From Hypoxylon rubiginosum (taxonomy: Eukaryota; Ascomycota; Sordariomycetes; Xylariales; Hypoxylaceae): a DNA stretch of 64,000 nucleotides. Position 1 is the stretch's first letter; each line of letters begins with the position of its first letter. The translations under genes were made by a program, and so were the position numbers. Location of the stretch: contig CADCXA010000011.1 of the NCBI GenBank assembly GCA_902806565.1, forward strand, positions 1-64,000, read 5' to 3'. This document shows, in pieces, positions 48,608 through 59,494 of this stretch. The notes beneath the pieces are model-generated. The model was not told where the DNA came from, ran no database searches, and was given only the letters and a program-made list of their open reading frames with translations.

Positions 48608-51211
48608 ATGTATGCGCGATATGTTCCTCCACAAAAGGGGGCTGCGAAGAGCCCAGAGCCCGAACGCACTACAGAATCAGCATCAAATCCTCTGGCGAAA
48701 CCACAGCCTACCGTATATGCCAGATACATACCACCTCCGAAATCGACCAATGACCAATTCAATCCGCCTGAACCTTCTCAACATGTTCGCTTTAAAGAAT
48801 CCGACGGCGTAGACGAGCCGCCAGCGAAAAAGGCCAGATTAACAGAAAACGACCATGTTTCTAAAGAGCCGAAGCAAAAGTCCAAGAAGTCTAAAAAGGC
48901 CAAGAAGGATGCACAGTCTAGTACGAAGGACTTGGACATATTAAACAACGACCAACATACCAATGAACTAGCACAAGATGGAATAAGTAATGATGGAGTG
49001 CTTGTGGACCTGGATGCATTGGACCAACGGGCTGCTCGGGAACTCGCTCCAGACAAGGCTCCTGGATCTGTGGAAAATACGAAAAAGGAGAAAAAGGGAA
49101 AAAGGAAGTCAAAACGGAGGGGCGAGGATGAGGTGCAAGCCGAAGTTGACGATAAAACTCCGATACGGCATCGATCGGTGCTGGAAAAGGCAGCAAAGTC
49201 AATACAGCGGATGCCTGACCCAAAACCTTTAGCAGACGAACAGGATGTGCCGATGCAAGATGCGCCGGAGGTTAACGGGGATGTGGAAACCAAAACCAAT
49301 GACGGCATGGATGTTGATGTCGATGTCGATGTCGATGTCGATGCCCATGTATCTGAAGTTCAGGGTCTTCAACCACTACCTCAACCTGAGCCAGTCGCTG
49401 AGGACACAACGAAACCAGCTTATGAAACGTTGCCGCCATGGTTAGCGAAACCAATCCGCGTTTCTCCACAGGCAACTGCACCATTCACCGACCTTGGGCT
49501 CTCCCCAGAGTTGGGAATTGCTCCCGGGGTAGCGGAGACGTTAGCCGCGAATGGATACAAGGAGGCATTCGCCGTACAAACCGCCGTGATACCGCTGCTT
49601 CTTCCTCATCATGACAAATCAGCGCATGGAGACATCCTAGTATCAGCAGCTACTGGTTCAGGAAAGACTCTGGCTTACACCCTGCCCGTAGTACGGGATC
49701 TAAGCCTAGGCAACCGTCACATAACAAGACTACGCGCAGTGATTGTTGTTCCTACCCGCGAACTTGTCAGGCAAGCTCAACAGGTATGCGAACAATGCGC
49801 GGGGGTATTCTCCCTCAATGGGACGAAGAGGAGAGTCCGCATTGGCATCGCGATGGGAAGCCAGCCCTTTGACCAAGAACAGACTACTCTCGTGGAGAGA
49901 GGGGAGCAACACGATCCCGAGGCATATGCAAGGCGCAACAAGAAGCTCGCTTCTGAGAGCGGATATGGCTCTGACGAGGATATAGATGAGGGCTACAATA
50001 CCGAAGACGAAGAGAAAGCAGCAATTCGAAAGAGGGAAGACAAGATCAAAACCTTGCCAGATCACGTTGTTTCATATACGTCTAAGGTTGATATCCTCAT
50101 CTGTACGCCAGGACGACTTGTAGAACATATTAAATACACGCCTGGGTTCTCACTGGACTTTGTTCGATGGCTTGTTGTCGATGAGGCCGACAAGCTACTC
50201 GGCCAGCAATTCCAACAGTGGCTCGATGTAGTCATTCCACGACTACAGAGTAATGGCATGGGTTCTCGCAATCACAAGCAATCGAATCTGTCTGGCGTTC
50301 GAAAAGTTGTACTTAGCGCTACTATGACGAGAGATCTTGATCGCCTAGAAGGCCTGAAGCTTCGTTGGCCAAAATTGGTCGTGCTCGAGGGTTCGGGGGC
50401 CGTTAGTGGGCCCGAGGCTACTATTACCCAGGCCGACCTTGCACTCCCCGAGTTACTCGAAGAAGCAGCACTCAAAGTTAGCGATCCTAATCTCAAACCG
50501 CTTTTCCTTCTGGATTTGCTTCAAAGCAAATACATATTAGGGCAATCAACCCCTAATAGAGTGAGGCAAGATCAATCAGATGGCGATACCTCGTCTTCAG
50601 ACTCCGACTCCGACTTGGATTCAGATGTAGAAACGTCATTCAGGTCTTCTAAGGCTACGGATGGTAAGGTTCATCAGCCCAGCATTTTAATATTCACCAA
50701 ATCGAACGAGACCGCTCTGCGACTTTCACGTCTATTATCACTCCTCTCACCAGCCTTGGCTTCCCTTGTCGGCACGCTTACCTCAACAACACAATACGTA
50801 ACCCGGAGACGGACAATCCGATCCTTCCTCGCCGGGAAATTACGAATTCTCGTGGCATCCGACCTCGTCGCCCGTGGTATCGATCTCCCCTCGCTAGACC
50901 ACGTCATCAACTACGACATACCGTCGAGCGTAGCATCTTACGTCCACCGAGTAGGTCGTACCGCCCGAGCCGGGAAGACCGGCCGAGCTTGGACGCTCTT
51001 TACGAAACCGGAGGCCCGGTGGTTCTGGAACGAAGTCGCGAGCGAGAATGTCATCCAGAGGAGCAAGAAGGTGGAGCGCATCAGGGTTACGGAAGAAAAG
51101 GAGAATGCATTCGAGAAGAAGGTCGCGGCTTACGAGTCGGCGCTTGCGAAGCTGGGAGAAGAAGTAACTGAGCCGAGAATCAAGACGCGGGCGCGGAGTC
51201 AAGAGTCGTGA
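48608..51211 (+). CDS. DBP6: ATP-dependent RNA helicase DBP6
   Basis: Single exon, 867 residues. The N-terminal 280 residues are a charged, low-complexity extension with KKSKKAKK-type basic runs and a Val-Asp repeat. The helicase core has a Q-motif region (AVQTAVIPLLLP), motif I AATGSGKT at about 347-354, PTRELV, TPGRLVEH, VDEAD at about 522-526, SAT at about 570, ARGIDLPSLDHVINYDIP and HRVGRTARAGKTG at about 780. The acidic insert ESGYGSDEDIDEGYNTEDEE inside the first RecA domain, plus a Ser/Asp-rich insert in the second, are traits of fungal Dbp6. Dbp6 acts in the nucleolus on early 60S pre-ribosomes. DEAD rather than DEAH and LPPWLAKPI before the core support this paralogue. Confidence 0.9.
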   Translation: MYARYVPPQKGAAKSPEPERTTESASNPLAKPQPTVYARYIPPPKSTNDQFNPPEPSQHVRFKESDGVDEPPAKKARLTENDHVSKEPKQKSKKSKKAKKDAQSSTKDLDILNNDQHTNELAQDGISNDGVLVDLDALDQRAARELAPDKAPGSVENTKKEKKGKRKSKRRGEDEVQAEVDDKTPIRHRSVLEKAAKSIQRMPDPKPLADEQDVPMQDAPEVNGDVETKTNDGMDVDVDVDVDVDAHVSEVQGLQPLPQPEPVAEDTTKPAYETLPPWLAKPIRVSPQATAPFTDLGLSPELGIAPGVAETLAANGYKEAFAVQTAVIPLLLPHHDKSAHGDILVSAATGSGKTLAYTLPVVRDLSLGNRHITRLRAVIVVPTRELVRQAQQVCEQCAGVFSLNGTKRRVRIGIAMGSQPFDQEQTTLVERGEQHDPEAYARRNKKLASESGYGSDEDIDEGYNTEDEEKAAIRKREDKIKTLPDHVVSYTSKVDILICTPGRLVEHIKYTPGFSLDFVRWLVVDEADKLLGQQFQQWLDVVIPRLQSNGMGSRNHKQSNLSGVRKVVLSATMTRDLDRLEGLKLRWPKLVVLEGSGAVSGPEATITQADLALPELLEEAALKVSDPNLKPLFLLDLLQSKYILGQSTPNRVRQDQSDGDTSSSDSDSDLDSDVETSFRSSKATDGKVHQPSILIFTKSNETALRLSRLLSLLSPALASLVGTLTSTTQYVTRRRTIRSFLAGKLRILVASDLVARGIDLPSLDHVINYDIPSSVASYVHRVGRTARAGKTGRAWTLFTKPEARWFWNEVASENVIQRSKKVERIRVTEEKENAFEKKVAAYESALAKLGEEVTEPRIKTRARSQES
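49309..49345 (+). repeat. GATGTC hexanucleotide repeat in coding sequence
   Basis: About six copies of GATGTC or GATGTT code for an alternating Val-Asp run in the acidic N-terminal extension of DBP6. The six-base unit keeps the frame, so copy number can vary without breaking the gene. Confidence 0.75.
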
Positions 51212-51790
51212 GATATTTAGATGCTGGCAGTTCGGATCAATAATTCAGTAATGAATAATTGTCGACACTGAAAGGGAATGAACACTACCTAGGTACTTTG
51301 TCGCATCGAATTCAAACCCCATCAACTTACCTCGTCGATATTTTCTGCTCGCAACCGATCACGATCACTGTATTAATATTGGAATGTCCCTAATGGAGCA
51401 CCTCAGCAGTGCTTAAATATACCATCCATTCCATTCCTAGATATGTGGTATTACTCCGTCACGAACTGGTCGACGGCTTTACATGTGTCTATATAACAAG
51501 GTGGCTAGTATGATGCGCATCAGTGAGTCGCCGCCTAATTTCACCCCTTTTCCTCAATTGGGTTGGCGCGCATAAGCTGAGCTGTGGCTGTGCAGCTGCA
51601 TGCTAGGCACACAGGCAGGCTATGCTCTCAGTGCAACTACAGTTTTGATGAGGCTGCGTTCTTACCTAGGTACTTCATATCTCGCTTCTTTCGAATGACA
51701 TTCGAAAGAGGTCATTCCAAGTATCAAGAAAATGCTCTGAATCTTCCTTCAACGTGATGCTGTTGGCTTTCGTTCTACTGATCAGGCAGG
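51212..51790. promoter_or_regulatory. spacer and probable promoter of the NACHT gene
   Basis: About 580 bases. Two copies of the TACCTAGGTA palindrome lie at 51286-51295 and 51663-51672. No TATA box stands out before the ATG at 51791. Confidence 0.4.
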
Positions 51791-54700
51791 ATGAACAACC
51801 CCAGTCAACCAACCCGATCTCCAGCTGAGGTATGAGTACATCAAAACTTCGCACACTCGGACTGTAAAAACTGATATTTTTCTTTAAGCGAGTCGGCCTC
51901 GAAGAGACTTTCAATCGAGCTAGAGACGAGTTTTTAGCTGGTCTTTCCGAGCAAGACCGGCTGCTATATTTACCATGCGCTTCACCGACCGATTTCCTGT
52001 CAGCCGTCGAGAAGCTGAAAATCATCACTCAAAGCCGAGATCGAAGGCACCAGGACAGGGCTAAGAGGTGGATTGGTTTAATTAGCAAGCTTTCCGTGGC
52101 TTTGAAGCCATATTTGGATACCATCGGCGTCTTCGTGTCGTCCAATCCACAATATACCGCCTTAATTTGGGGTTCACTGCGTCTCATTCTTCAGGTACAG
52201 GCTCGTAGCTCACCATTTTTTTCACAATGATAGCTGACTAGAGTAGCTTGCCTCCAATTATACCGAGTTCTTTGACAAGTTGACACAGCTATTATTTAGC
52301 CTATCAGAATCGTTTTCACAGTATCAGCGCATACTAGGGATAGCTCTCGATGAGAAAAGTACCAAGCTTATAGAGAAATATGTTGCGGAGATCTACCTAA
52401 TTCTATTGGAGATTTTTCACTCGGCGATTCGAGTCTTTACGACATCCGATGGCAGTAGGTATCTTCATTAATACTAGCCTTTGATGTAAAGAGAGTTTAC
52501 TGACACCTATACTAGAGCTCAAGAGAACACCAGTAGTCATCGGCCAGTTGATGTGGAAACCTTTTAATGTCCGTTTCTCCGATTTGGTCGAGAAACTTGA
52601 GCACCGCCATAGCACCTTATTTGATGAACTAGCGGTTACCAACCTTTCGAATATGCTAGATGAGAGGACAAATGCAGAGGCAAGCCGTAAGGAAATGTCA
52701 GAAGAGCAGAAACGAAATCAAGAAGAACGTGAGGCTGCTGCCGCAGAACGTGAAATGGCTCAAAGAGAGCGCATGCTTGCTGATGCTGAGAGACGGAATA
52801 ACTTGGAGGCGAGAAGTCAAACGTCTTCGAAATTAGACCAACTTCTTGGAAAGCGACAATATACTGAAGATGAATACAGAGGTATGAGAAAACACCTGAG
52901 TCTGATAAGCCACATGCTAAGATACCCTAGGTAAACTCCTGTCAGCTGCTCATAAAGGTATACAACCACCAAGCTATGCGGATGCGAGAGATAGAGCCTC
53001 AAGTGTGCGTCTGGACGGGACTGCGACGTGGGTGTTTCATACAACGTCATTTAAATCTTGGTTTGGAGGTCCACCAAGCGTAGCACTAAATACCAACGGC
53101 ACTTTCGGAAGCAATGTTATGTGGATTACTGGTATGTTCATATCAAACCTGGGCAGCCGACTAAATGCTGACGAAATGCTAACAAAATCAAGGCAAGCCA
53201 GGGGCAGGTAAAACAGTGCTAGCAGCCTCTATTATCGAGCACCTAGAAGGCTCCTGCCCCCAAAACGACATTTTATATTTCTTCTTCCAGTCTCAGTCGT
53301 CCGAAAATAGCTCCTCCGATGCCTACCGCTCTGTTCTGGCTCAACTGCTCCAGAAATCGGGACACGACCTTGACCTTCTGTATCGATTTTCTTTCGCCAT
53401 CCCGAAACCGGATGAGAAGAAAGACCACTCCGATGTATCAGGTCTTTCAAATGATGGGCAAAAGAAATTCACATCGACAATCATCTTCGAGCTTCTTCGG
53501 CTCTGCCTCCGTCGAGGTTCCATACTTGTTCTGGACGGTATCGATGAATGTAGGGACCTCGATGTCTTCATTTTATCCTTGAGGAGACTGCTTGAGACCC
53601 ATCCCCACGCGCGTGTGGTGTTGTTAAGTCGTATTAACATTGCTAGATTGAAGCATACGGTACAGGACCAATGTCATCTGGAGTTCCCTGAAATTAATAT
53701 TTCCACGGATATTGGGCAATTCTTGACGGAGGAGATACACGAGCTCTTCGAGGAAGGAACTCTACCTGGATCAATTGAGAATACCGAGGCTCTGGTCCGG
53801 AAGCTAGTCCGAGGCGCTGATGGCATGTTTCTCTGGGCTCGGCTTATGATCAACCTACTTCGATCACCGTCCATGACCCCTTATCAACGACTTGAAGTCA
53901 TCGAACGGGTTAGCGTTCCCGAGGGGCTAGAGAAATTGTACGAGAGAATATTCATGTACATTGCCTCAACAGGACCCCGAGCGCTCAATCTTGCGAGCAG
54001 TTGCTTAGCATGGCTCACTAAAGTGGCACCCCCAATGTCCTCATTCCAGCTACGCGAAGCTCTTATCATTCAGGGGCACCTATCTAGCACAGCAACACGA
54101 GACAGCATCATCGAATTTGAAGAGGCTGTTATAATGACTTGCGCAGGCCTAGTCATACGAGCTCCGGCCGAGCACTCCGAATCGCCAACGTTCTTAACCC
54201 TAGTCCATATATCGATCAAAGAGATGGTGGAAGAGCTAATTACAAACCGAATATGGATTGATCAGTATTTGACCCATGGCCTACACTGCATAATCACCGA
54301 CTGTTCCGCAGCAAGACTGGATTTAGCGAGTTGTTGCCTCCGCAAGATCCTAAACCTAGACTGTCACGACTTTTCAGAACACGAGGACCGAGGGATAAAA
54401 CCAGCCAAGGGCTTTTCCGCCTATGCTTCAGCTTATTGGCTTTATTACATCAAAGATGCTGTATGCAAATGCCAGCCAATACCAGATATGCACCCGCATG
54501 TCAAGTCAGCAGCGTTTAGGGCTCTATCGAAACTTCTCGCGCTTTTATCTGACCTATTTGAAAAACCTAGGACACTCTCCAGCTGGCTTTACAAGTTCTA
54601 CTCTACTTCTGCAGCGGAGTCCTCTCCGTTGAATCATCCCCCAAGTACTGTGTTGAGTTCATTGGCAAACTGGATAACACATGTCTGGGCTGGTAATATT

Positions 54701-56477
54701 GTGGCAAACGATCAATTGCTACACACATTAGGGATGTTTGATGAAGAGTTGGGAAGCATAATTGCAACCTGGGGGAACGACTTGAAGGCCAGGCCGCATA
54801 TTGTATGGGACGAAATGGCTTCGTTCGCCAATAGCAGGTTGTTCTTTAATTCAGGGACCACGAGAGTAACCAACCAATCCCCCCAAATCCCAGAGACACG
54901 AAACAGCCAGCAGAAGCTCGTTACGCTGGTATCAAAAACGTCGCAGACTGGAATGATGAAGGGTGTCCTTAGTCTATGGACTTCACTGTACGTTACGTCT
55001 GGTATGACATGAACATCCTTTACTAACATTCGATACCTACCTACAGACCTATCCATGACCTAAGCTATCATGCTTCCCTTCGAAGGAACCTTACGCTTGA
55101 CCTCACAGATCTCTGCTCTGGTTGGATTGCCGAATATGAACTCTGGCAACTCGTGCCAGAACCCAAGCGAATATCCAACGTGAGCTTGCCTATTAATCAT
55201 CACGACGTTCAACTAGTGCTTCATAATTGGCTCAGTGCTCCATTCCCAGATGAGATGCATATTCCACTAGCAATTAGCTGCGACGTTCAGTCCTTCTCCG
55301 TCGTGCATACAGTTTTCTCTCTGGCAAGCGACGGATGGGTTTCACGGACTGTCCCCGAGACTCTAAGACCATCCCAGAGCTATCTACATTGGAGAATGGG
55401 CGCTCTTTGCCAGTATTATTCCAAAGTCGAGTTTGGCTCAAATGGAAATTATGTCGCACTGGCTGAAACTTCAAGCGCCGGGCTCTTGGAATGTGCTTCT
55501 GGAGAGCAGCGAATCTCTGTCTATCAATACCGTGCCTCTACAGCGCCGGTGCTAGACATAGAACTTGTAGGGAACCTTGATATTAGCTCTGGAGCGCAGA
55601 GGATCAAGGACCTACTGTTTCACCCCTTCGAAGAGGCAATGGCTGTGAAGATACGTTCAAGGATGGAAGACTTAGCACAGGGCTGGGAAACATATATTCA
55701 TCTGTGGCACTTCCGTCAAGGCAAGTCTATCAATGGCCGCTCGTTTAACCACCGCTTACAAGTATAGCAGAATTTCCAGAGTCTCTCACCAGCTATCAGA
55801 TCAGCGAGCAATGGCAGAAACCACGAACCTTGGTGTTTTCGTCCTGTGGAGGTTATCTAGCAGCCACATCAAAAACCGGGGAGTGCAACGTCATCCCTCT
55901 CCTTGGCATCATACCTACTCCATCCATTCTTCCAATTTCTGGTCAGGAACATAACGACGGCAGGCTAGCTCTGTACGGCAATGTATTACCTTCCTGGCAA
56001 ACATCGCAGTCTGGGGGTCAGTCTGGTGGCCTTATCATCAACAACACCCAAACGTTGGGTCCTCATAACGTGTCCCAATCAGGAGCAGTGTCTGTATCCT
56101 TACGAGGCTCCGATTTGATGCTATCGAATGGAAACCCACCGGCTTCTAGAGACATTAGTCTTGTCACTCTGCCGAACTCTCTAGGCGTAGGCCAAACAAG
56201 CCAATCCGTCAGGCTACCCCAAGACTCAAGACAGCCTATCGGTATCAGCATCGACATCGAGCCGCGAGATATTCAGGTTATCTCATCCAGCATCCCGGCC
56301 CCGATGTACGTGGAGAGGGATCCGAGAGTGGTCCTGATGCGAAACAGCGGAAAGATGATCGGAGGCTCTCACGTCCCACCGGGTGGCGTCTCGTACAACC
56401 CAAGCCAACTGGGGAGGAAAAGGATTATGCCAGATTTGGAGTCCGAGAACGTGGACCATTCAAAACGGAGACGGTGA
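51791..56477 (+). CDS. NACHT-type STAND NTPase (fungal NLR-like)
   Basis: Eight exons (51791..51829, 51889..52194, 52247..52454, 52516..52881, 52931..53131, 53193..54987, 55047..55720, 55768..56477) close in frame to 1,432 residues. Residues about 14-230 are helical and match the N-terminal region common in fungal STAND proteins (IWGSLRLILQLASNYTEFFDKL, DUF7708-like from memory). A charged coiled coil follows at about 245-290. The NACHT module has Walker A GKPGAGKT at about 374-381 and Walker B SILVLDGIDEC at about 481-491, then ISTDIGQFL and GMFLWARLMINLL. The C-terminal 450 residues are not clean WD, ankyrin or TPR repeats, though pieces such as YIHLWHFR and VFSSCGGYLAATS look like decayed propeller blades. 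It ends in a basic KRRR. Such proteins sense non-self or self-fusion and trigger cell death. The intron at 55721-55767 is GC-AG. Confidence 0.85.
55721..55767 (+). other. GC-AG intron
   Basis: The donor is AAG/GCAAGT, the expected consensus for GC-AG introns, with a TTTAAC branch and TATAG acceptor. Only this join keeps the frame through the last exon (HLWHFRQ to AEFPESLT). Confidence 0.7.
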
Positions 56478-57174
56478 AGTCGATCAAAAAATAAAGGGTG
56501 CTGCGAAGTTCCATCCCAGACTAGAAAGGGTGCCAGGGGAGATACCACCATAATACAAGGTGGGATGGTAGTAATCTTAGGGGCACAGCTTTAACGCCTC
56601 ACCCCTATCTTGGCGTCTGCATCCACTAAATGATTTACACGTCACCGAAATCCGGTACGACCGTCAGCTATTGTTATCTTAGGCACCTTAGTGGATTAGT
56701 TACAGGGCAGTTAGGTGGTGGGATATAGGGTAGTTAGGTGCTGCCGCGTAACGTTAATTAATTCATTGCTCTGTATGGGCTAAAAATACTACTGAGAGGG
56801 TTTCATTTGGCCCCCCGAGTCTGTTGTATATGATATTAGTCAGTCAAGACGATTCGACTAGAATAAGTACCGCCTACGTTCCGCCCCTTCTGCCTACGTA
56901 AAGTATCTACCTACCTCCTAGGAAACTTAAAATCTTTTCTCGAGCATAGAGCCTCTTTGTTTCTGTCTTCTATGTCTCATGACGCAAACCCAAAAGTGCG
57001 AAAACAGCGACGTTGTTGCGTCAGGAGCTACGAGCCTGCCTTACTGTGAAGGGGTACCTGTACTAGGTAGGCACTAAAGTTCCTTGCTTTCTGAATCTAA
57101 CCCGAACACTATTAATATTCTACTCCGATAGCCCTTTACAGAGTCTCATAGAAATATTTCTTTAGGTCGATGCT
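56478..57174. other. spacer between the two STAND-type genes
   Basis: About 700 bases. 56999-57037 resembles part of the LTR-like piece near 43.7 kb. A duplicated phrase TAGGGCAGTTAGGTGGTGGG / TAGGGTAGTTAGGTGCTG-like sequence lies near 56702-56745. The last part is the promoter of the next gene. Confidence 0.4.
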
Positions 57175-59494
57175 ATGGCTGAACTACTCGGTGCCATCGC
57201 AAGCTCAGCTACGGTCGTGGGTGTTGCTAGCACCGCAGCGTCTAAGCTAAAAAGGTTATGGGACGAGGTTCAAAATGTCCCTGAAACGATCACGGATCTA
57301 GTACAACAGATAGAAATACTTGAGTCCCATATCGGGCAGATAGAAAGCGAAATTAAGGACCGAAGCGCCTCTACCGGTCCTCTCCTCAGCGACTCTACGG
57401 TTCGCCTTAGCATAGAATACTGTCGCAAGTGTATGGAAGGCTTGGCAAGTATTGTTGATGATCTAAGAATCAAGATTGATACACAGAAGAACCCCAAGCG
57501 AACCTTCTCGAAAATGAGAGTGGTCCTGAAGAAACAGGTACTGTCACATTTCGAGGGACGGCTACAGAAAGCCGTATCACTTCTCAACCTTACACAGCAG
57601 AGCTACATAGTGTATGTTAACCCGTTAAATTTGATGTCTCCTGGCTAATACGTGGATTAGGGCCTTGATAAAGCTCCAACCCCATATCATCGTGGGAGAT
57701 CTCATTGCTCACAATAGCCATCACAGGGAGCAACTGAATGTTGTGGAAGAGAATGCCGATGTGGCCTCTAGGGATATCTTTCAAATGAGGGAAGTTGACT
57801 TCAATTTTACAAGAAACTCTCGCGGAGAAGGGCAGATGAACTTGACAAGTTGCAACCCATCTATGAAACCAAATGTCATCACACTGCCATGGCGTTCTTG
57901 GTCCAATAGCTTGATGAATGGAACCATTGGAGTTCATTACTTAAACAAGCAATTATTGCCTCACTGCATGTCCGAATCAAGTGAGTCATTTCCCCCTTCT
58001 CTTGTCTACTCGGTGATACCTGTTCGACTACTCATATTCTAAAGGTTACACTGTCCGCATTCACCTGCCCGATTGGTTAGCGAGGAGGATATGGGACATC
58101 CAGGTGGCAAAGGCAACATCAGGATGGAAAGCAAACCTGCGAGTTTGGCGTATGGCTCCTGACTCCCCGGCTATCAAGGCTGTCAAAGATGACGACTATT
58201 GCGGCCTGAGAGACTCTTTAGTAACCGGACGTGCCACTGCATTTGATCGAACGCCGACAGGTGACACTCTATTACACGTACGAGCCTTTTGAGAACGTAT
58301 TGCCGATCTATCGCTGAGGTGCTAACGATAACCTCTAGCTTGCAGCTCAGCATGCCAACCGCGATATCATACATCTACTGGTGTCTGCTGGCCTGGACTT
58401 TGATGAGAAGAACGATGAGTTCATATCTGTGCTGCACAGATTTGTTTACCAACCACAGCAAAGCGCTCGCCTATCCGATATACTTGACTTCCTTACATCG
58501 CAAGGTGCATTCGAAAACCCAGTATATAACTGCGTGACATCGGTCAGTCGCATAGATATCCCTGTGCTAGCAGTCGTAGATTTCCTCGGGCAAGATAAAG
58601 GTAAGGTTATGAATGGTTGTAGCGTACTACTACTTACTATATCAGCCCCCCAGAAATTCTCGAGAGATGGGCTAATAAGCCACTCATTGACCAGGGGTGT
58701 CGTCTACAATATTTATGCTATACCAATCGTACATATTACCGCGTCTACGAGACCTAAAGCCATTCATTTCGACATTTTTCGTGGCCGCCCCGGGAGACTG
58801 GTCTCCCCAGGGCATTCGGGCTATCGTGTGGAAAGACGGGGGGATTCGCCAGGGTACCATATCGCGCGTGATGGCTGACGGCTTCCCGATTTGGAACTTA
58901 CTCGCCTATTCCATGGGCACGTCGGCGTCTCTAAGAGACGACGGGAATATGCAAGCATGGCAGAGCTATATATTGCAAGATGCATCTGGAATTGCCGACA
59001 ACGATAGTCTGCACAGAAAGGTCGAGGTTCCGGGGTGTCAGCCATGGCTCTTACAAAACCCGCAATCCCCGCTCACGCCGTTGCTATGGCTCTTGCTGAT
59101 GACTCTAGATAGCTGGCATGCACAGGGTCACCCTCGCAGCAGCTTCGAGGAGGTGTATAGCTCCTACTTGGAACCAGCTCTGCAGAGGTGGCTCACCCTA
59201 CTGAAAGGTTGCGGGGTGGATTTGGAAGAGTACGGGGCTCGTGAGCGGGACCTTCTGCAAAGCGACCATAGCATATTGCTGTATGACTGGAGGTGTCCAG
59301 GTGGCTACTACGGCCGGGGTGCCGGTGAAAGCGTGAGGCTGCGAGATATCATTCACGGCGCCGACGTCGAGAATTGGGAATTGCTGTGGGATATAAAACC
59401 TCCGCGGTACGGTGCAAATACAGGTGGTTGCGATCTTAGATTTTCTGTGCCCGGTGGCTGGCCAGACGAGGCTCATGGTACGGAAGGGGCATGA
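57175..59494 (+). CDS. STAND-type N-terminal domain protein with ankyrin-like segment
   Basis: Five exons (57175..57611, 57661..57980, 58045..58277, 58339..58600, 58695..59494) close in frame to 683 residues. Residues 1-150 (MAELLGAIASSATVVGVAST, VPETITDLVQQIEILESHI) match the fungal STAND N-terminal domain of the PigL_N kind. A beta-rich middle follows, then one recognisable ankyrin-like unit at about 323-356 (PTGDTLLHLAAQHANRDIIH). The C-terminal part includes LTLLKGCGVDLEEYGARE, a phrase common near the end of fungal ankyrin proteins. No Walker A or B motif is present, so it is not itself an NTPase. It follows the NACHT gene on the same strand by 0.7 kb and may act with it. The fourth intron (58601-58694) is longest and its acceptor is the least certain join. 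Confidence 0.75.
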
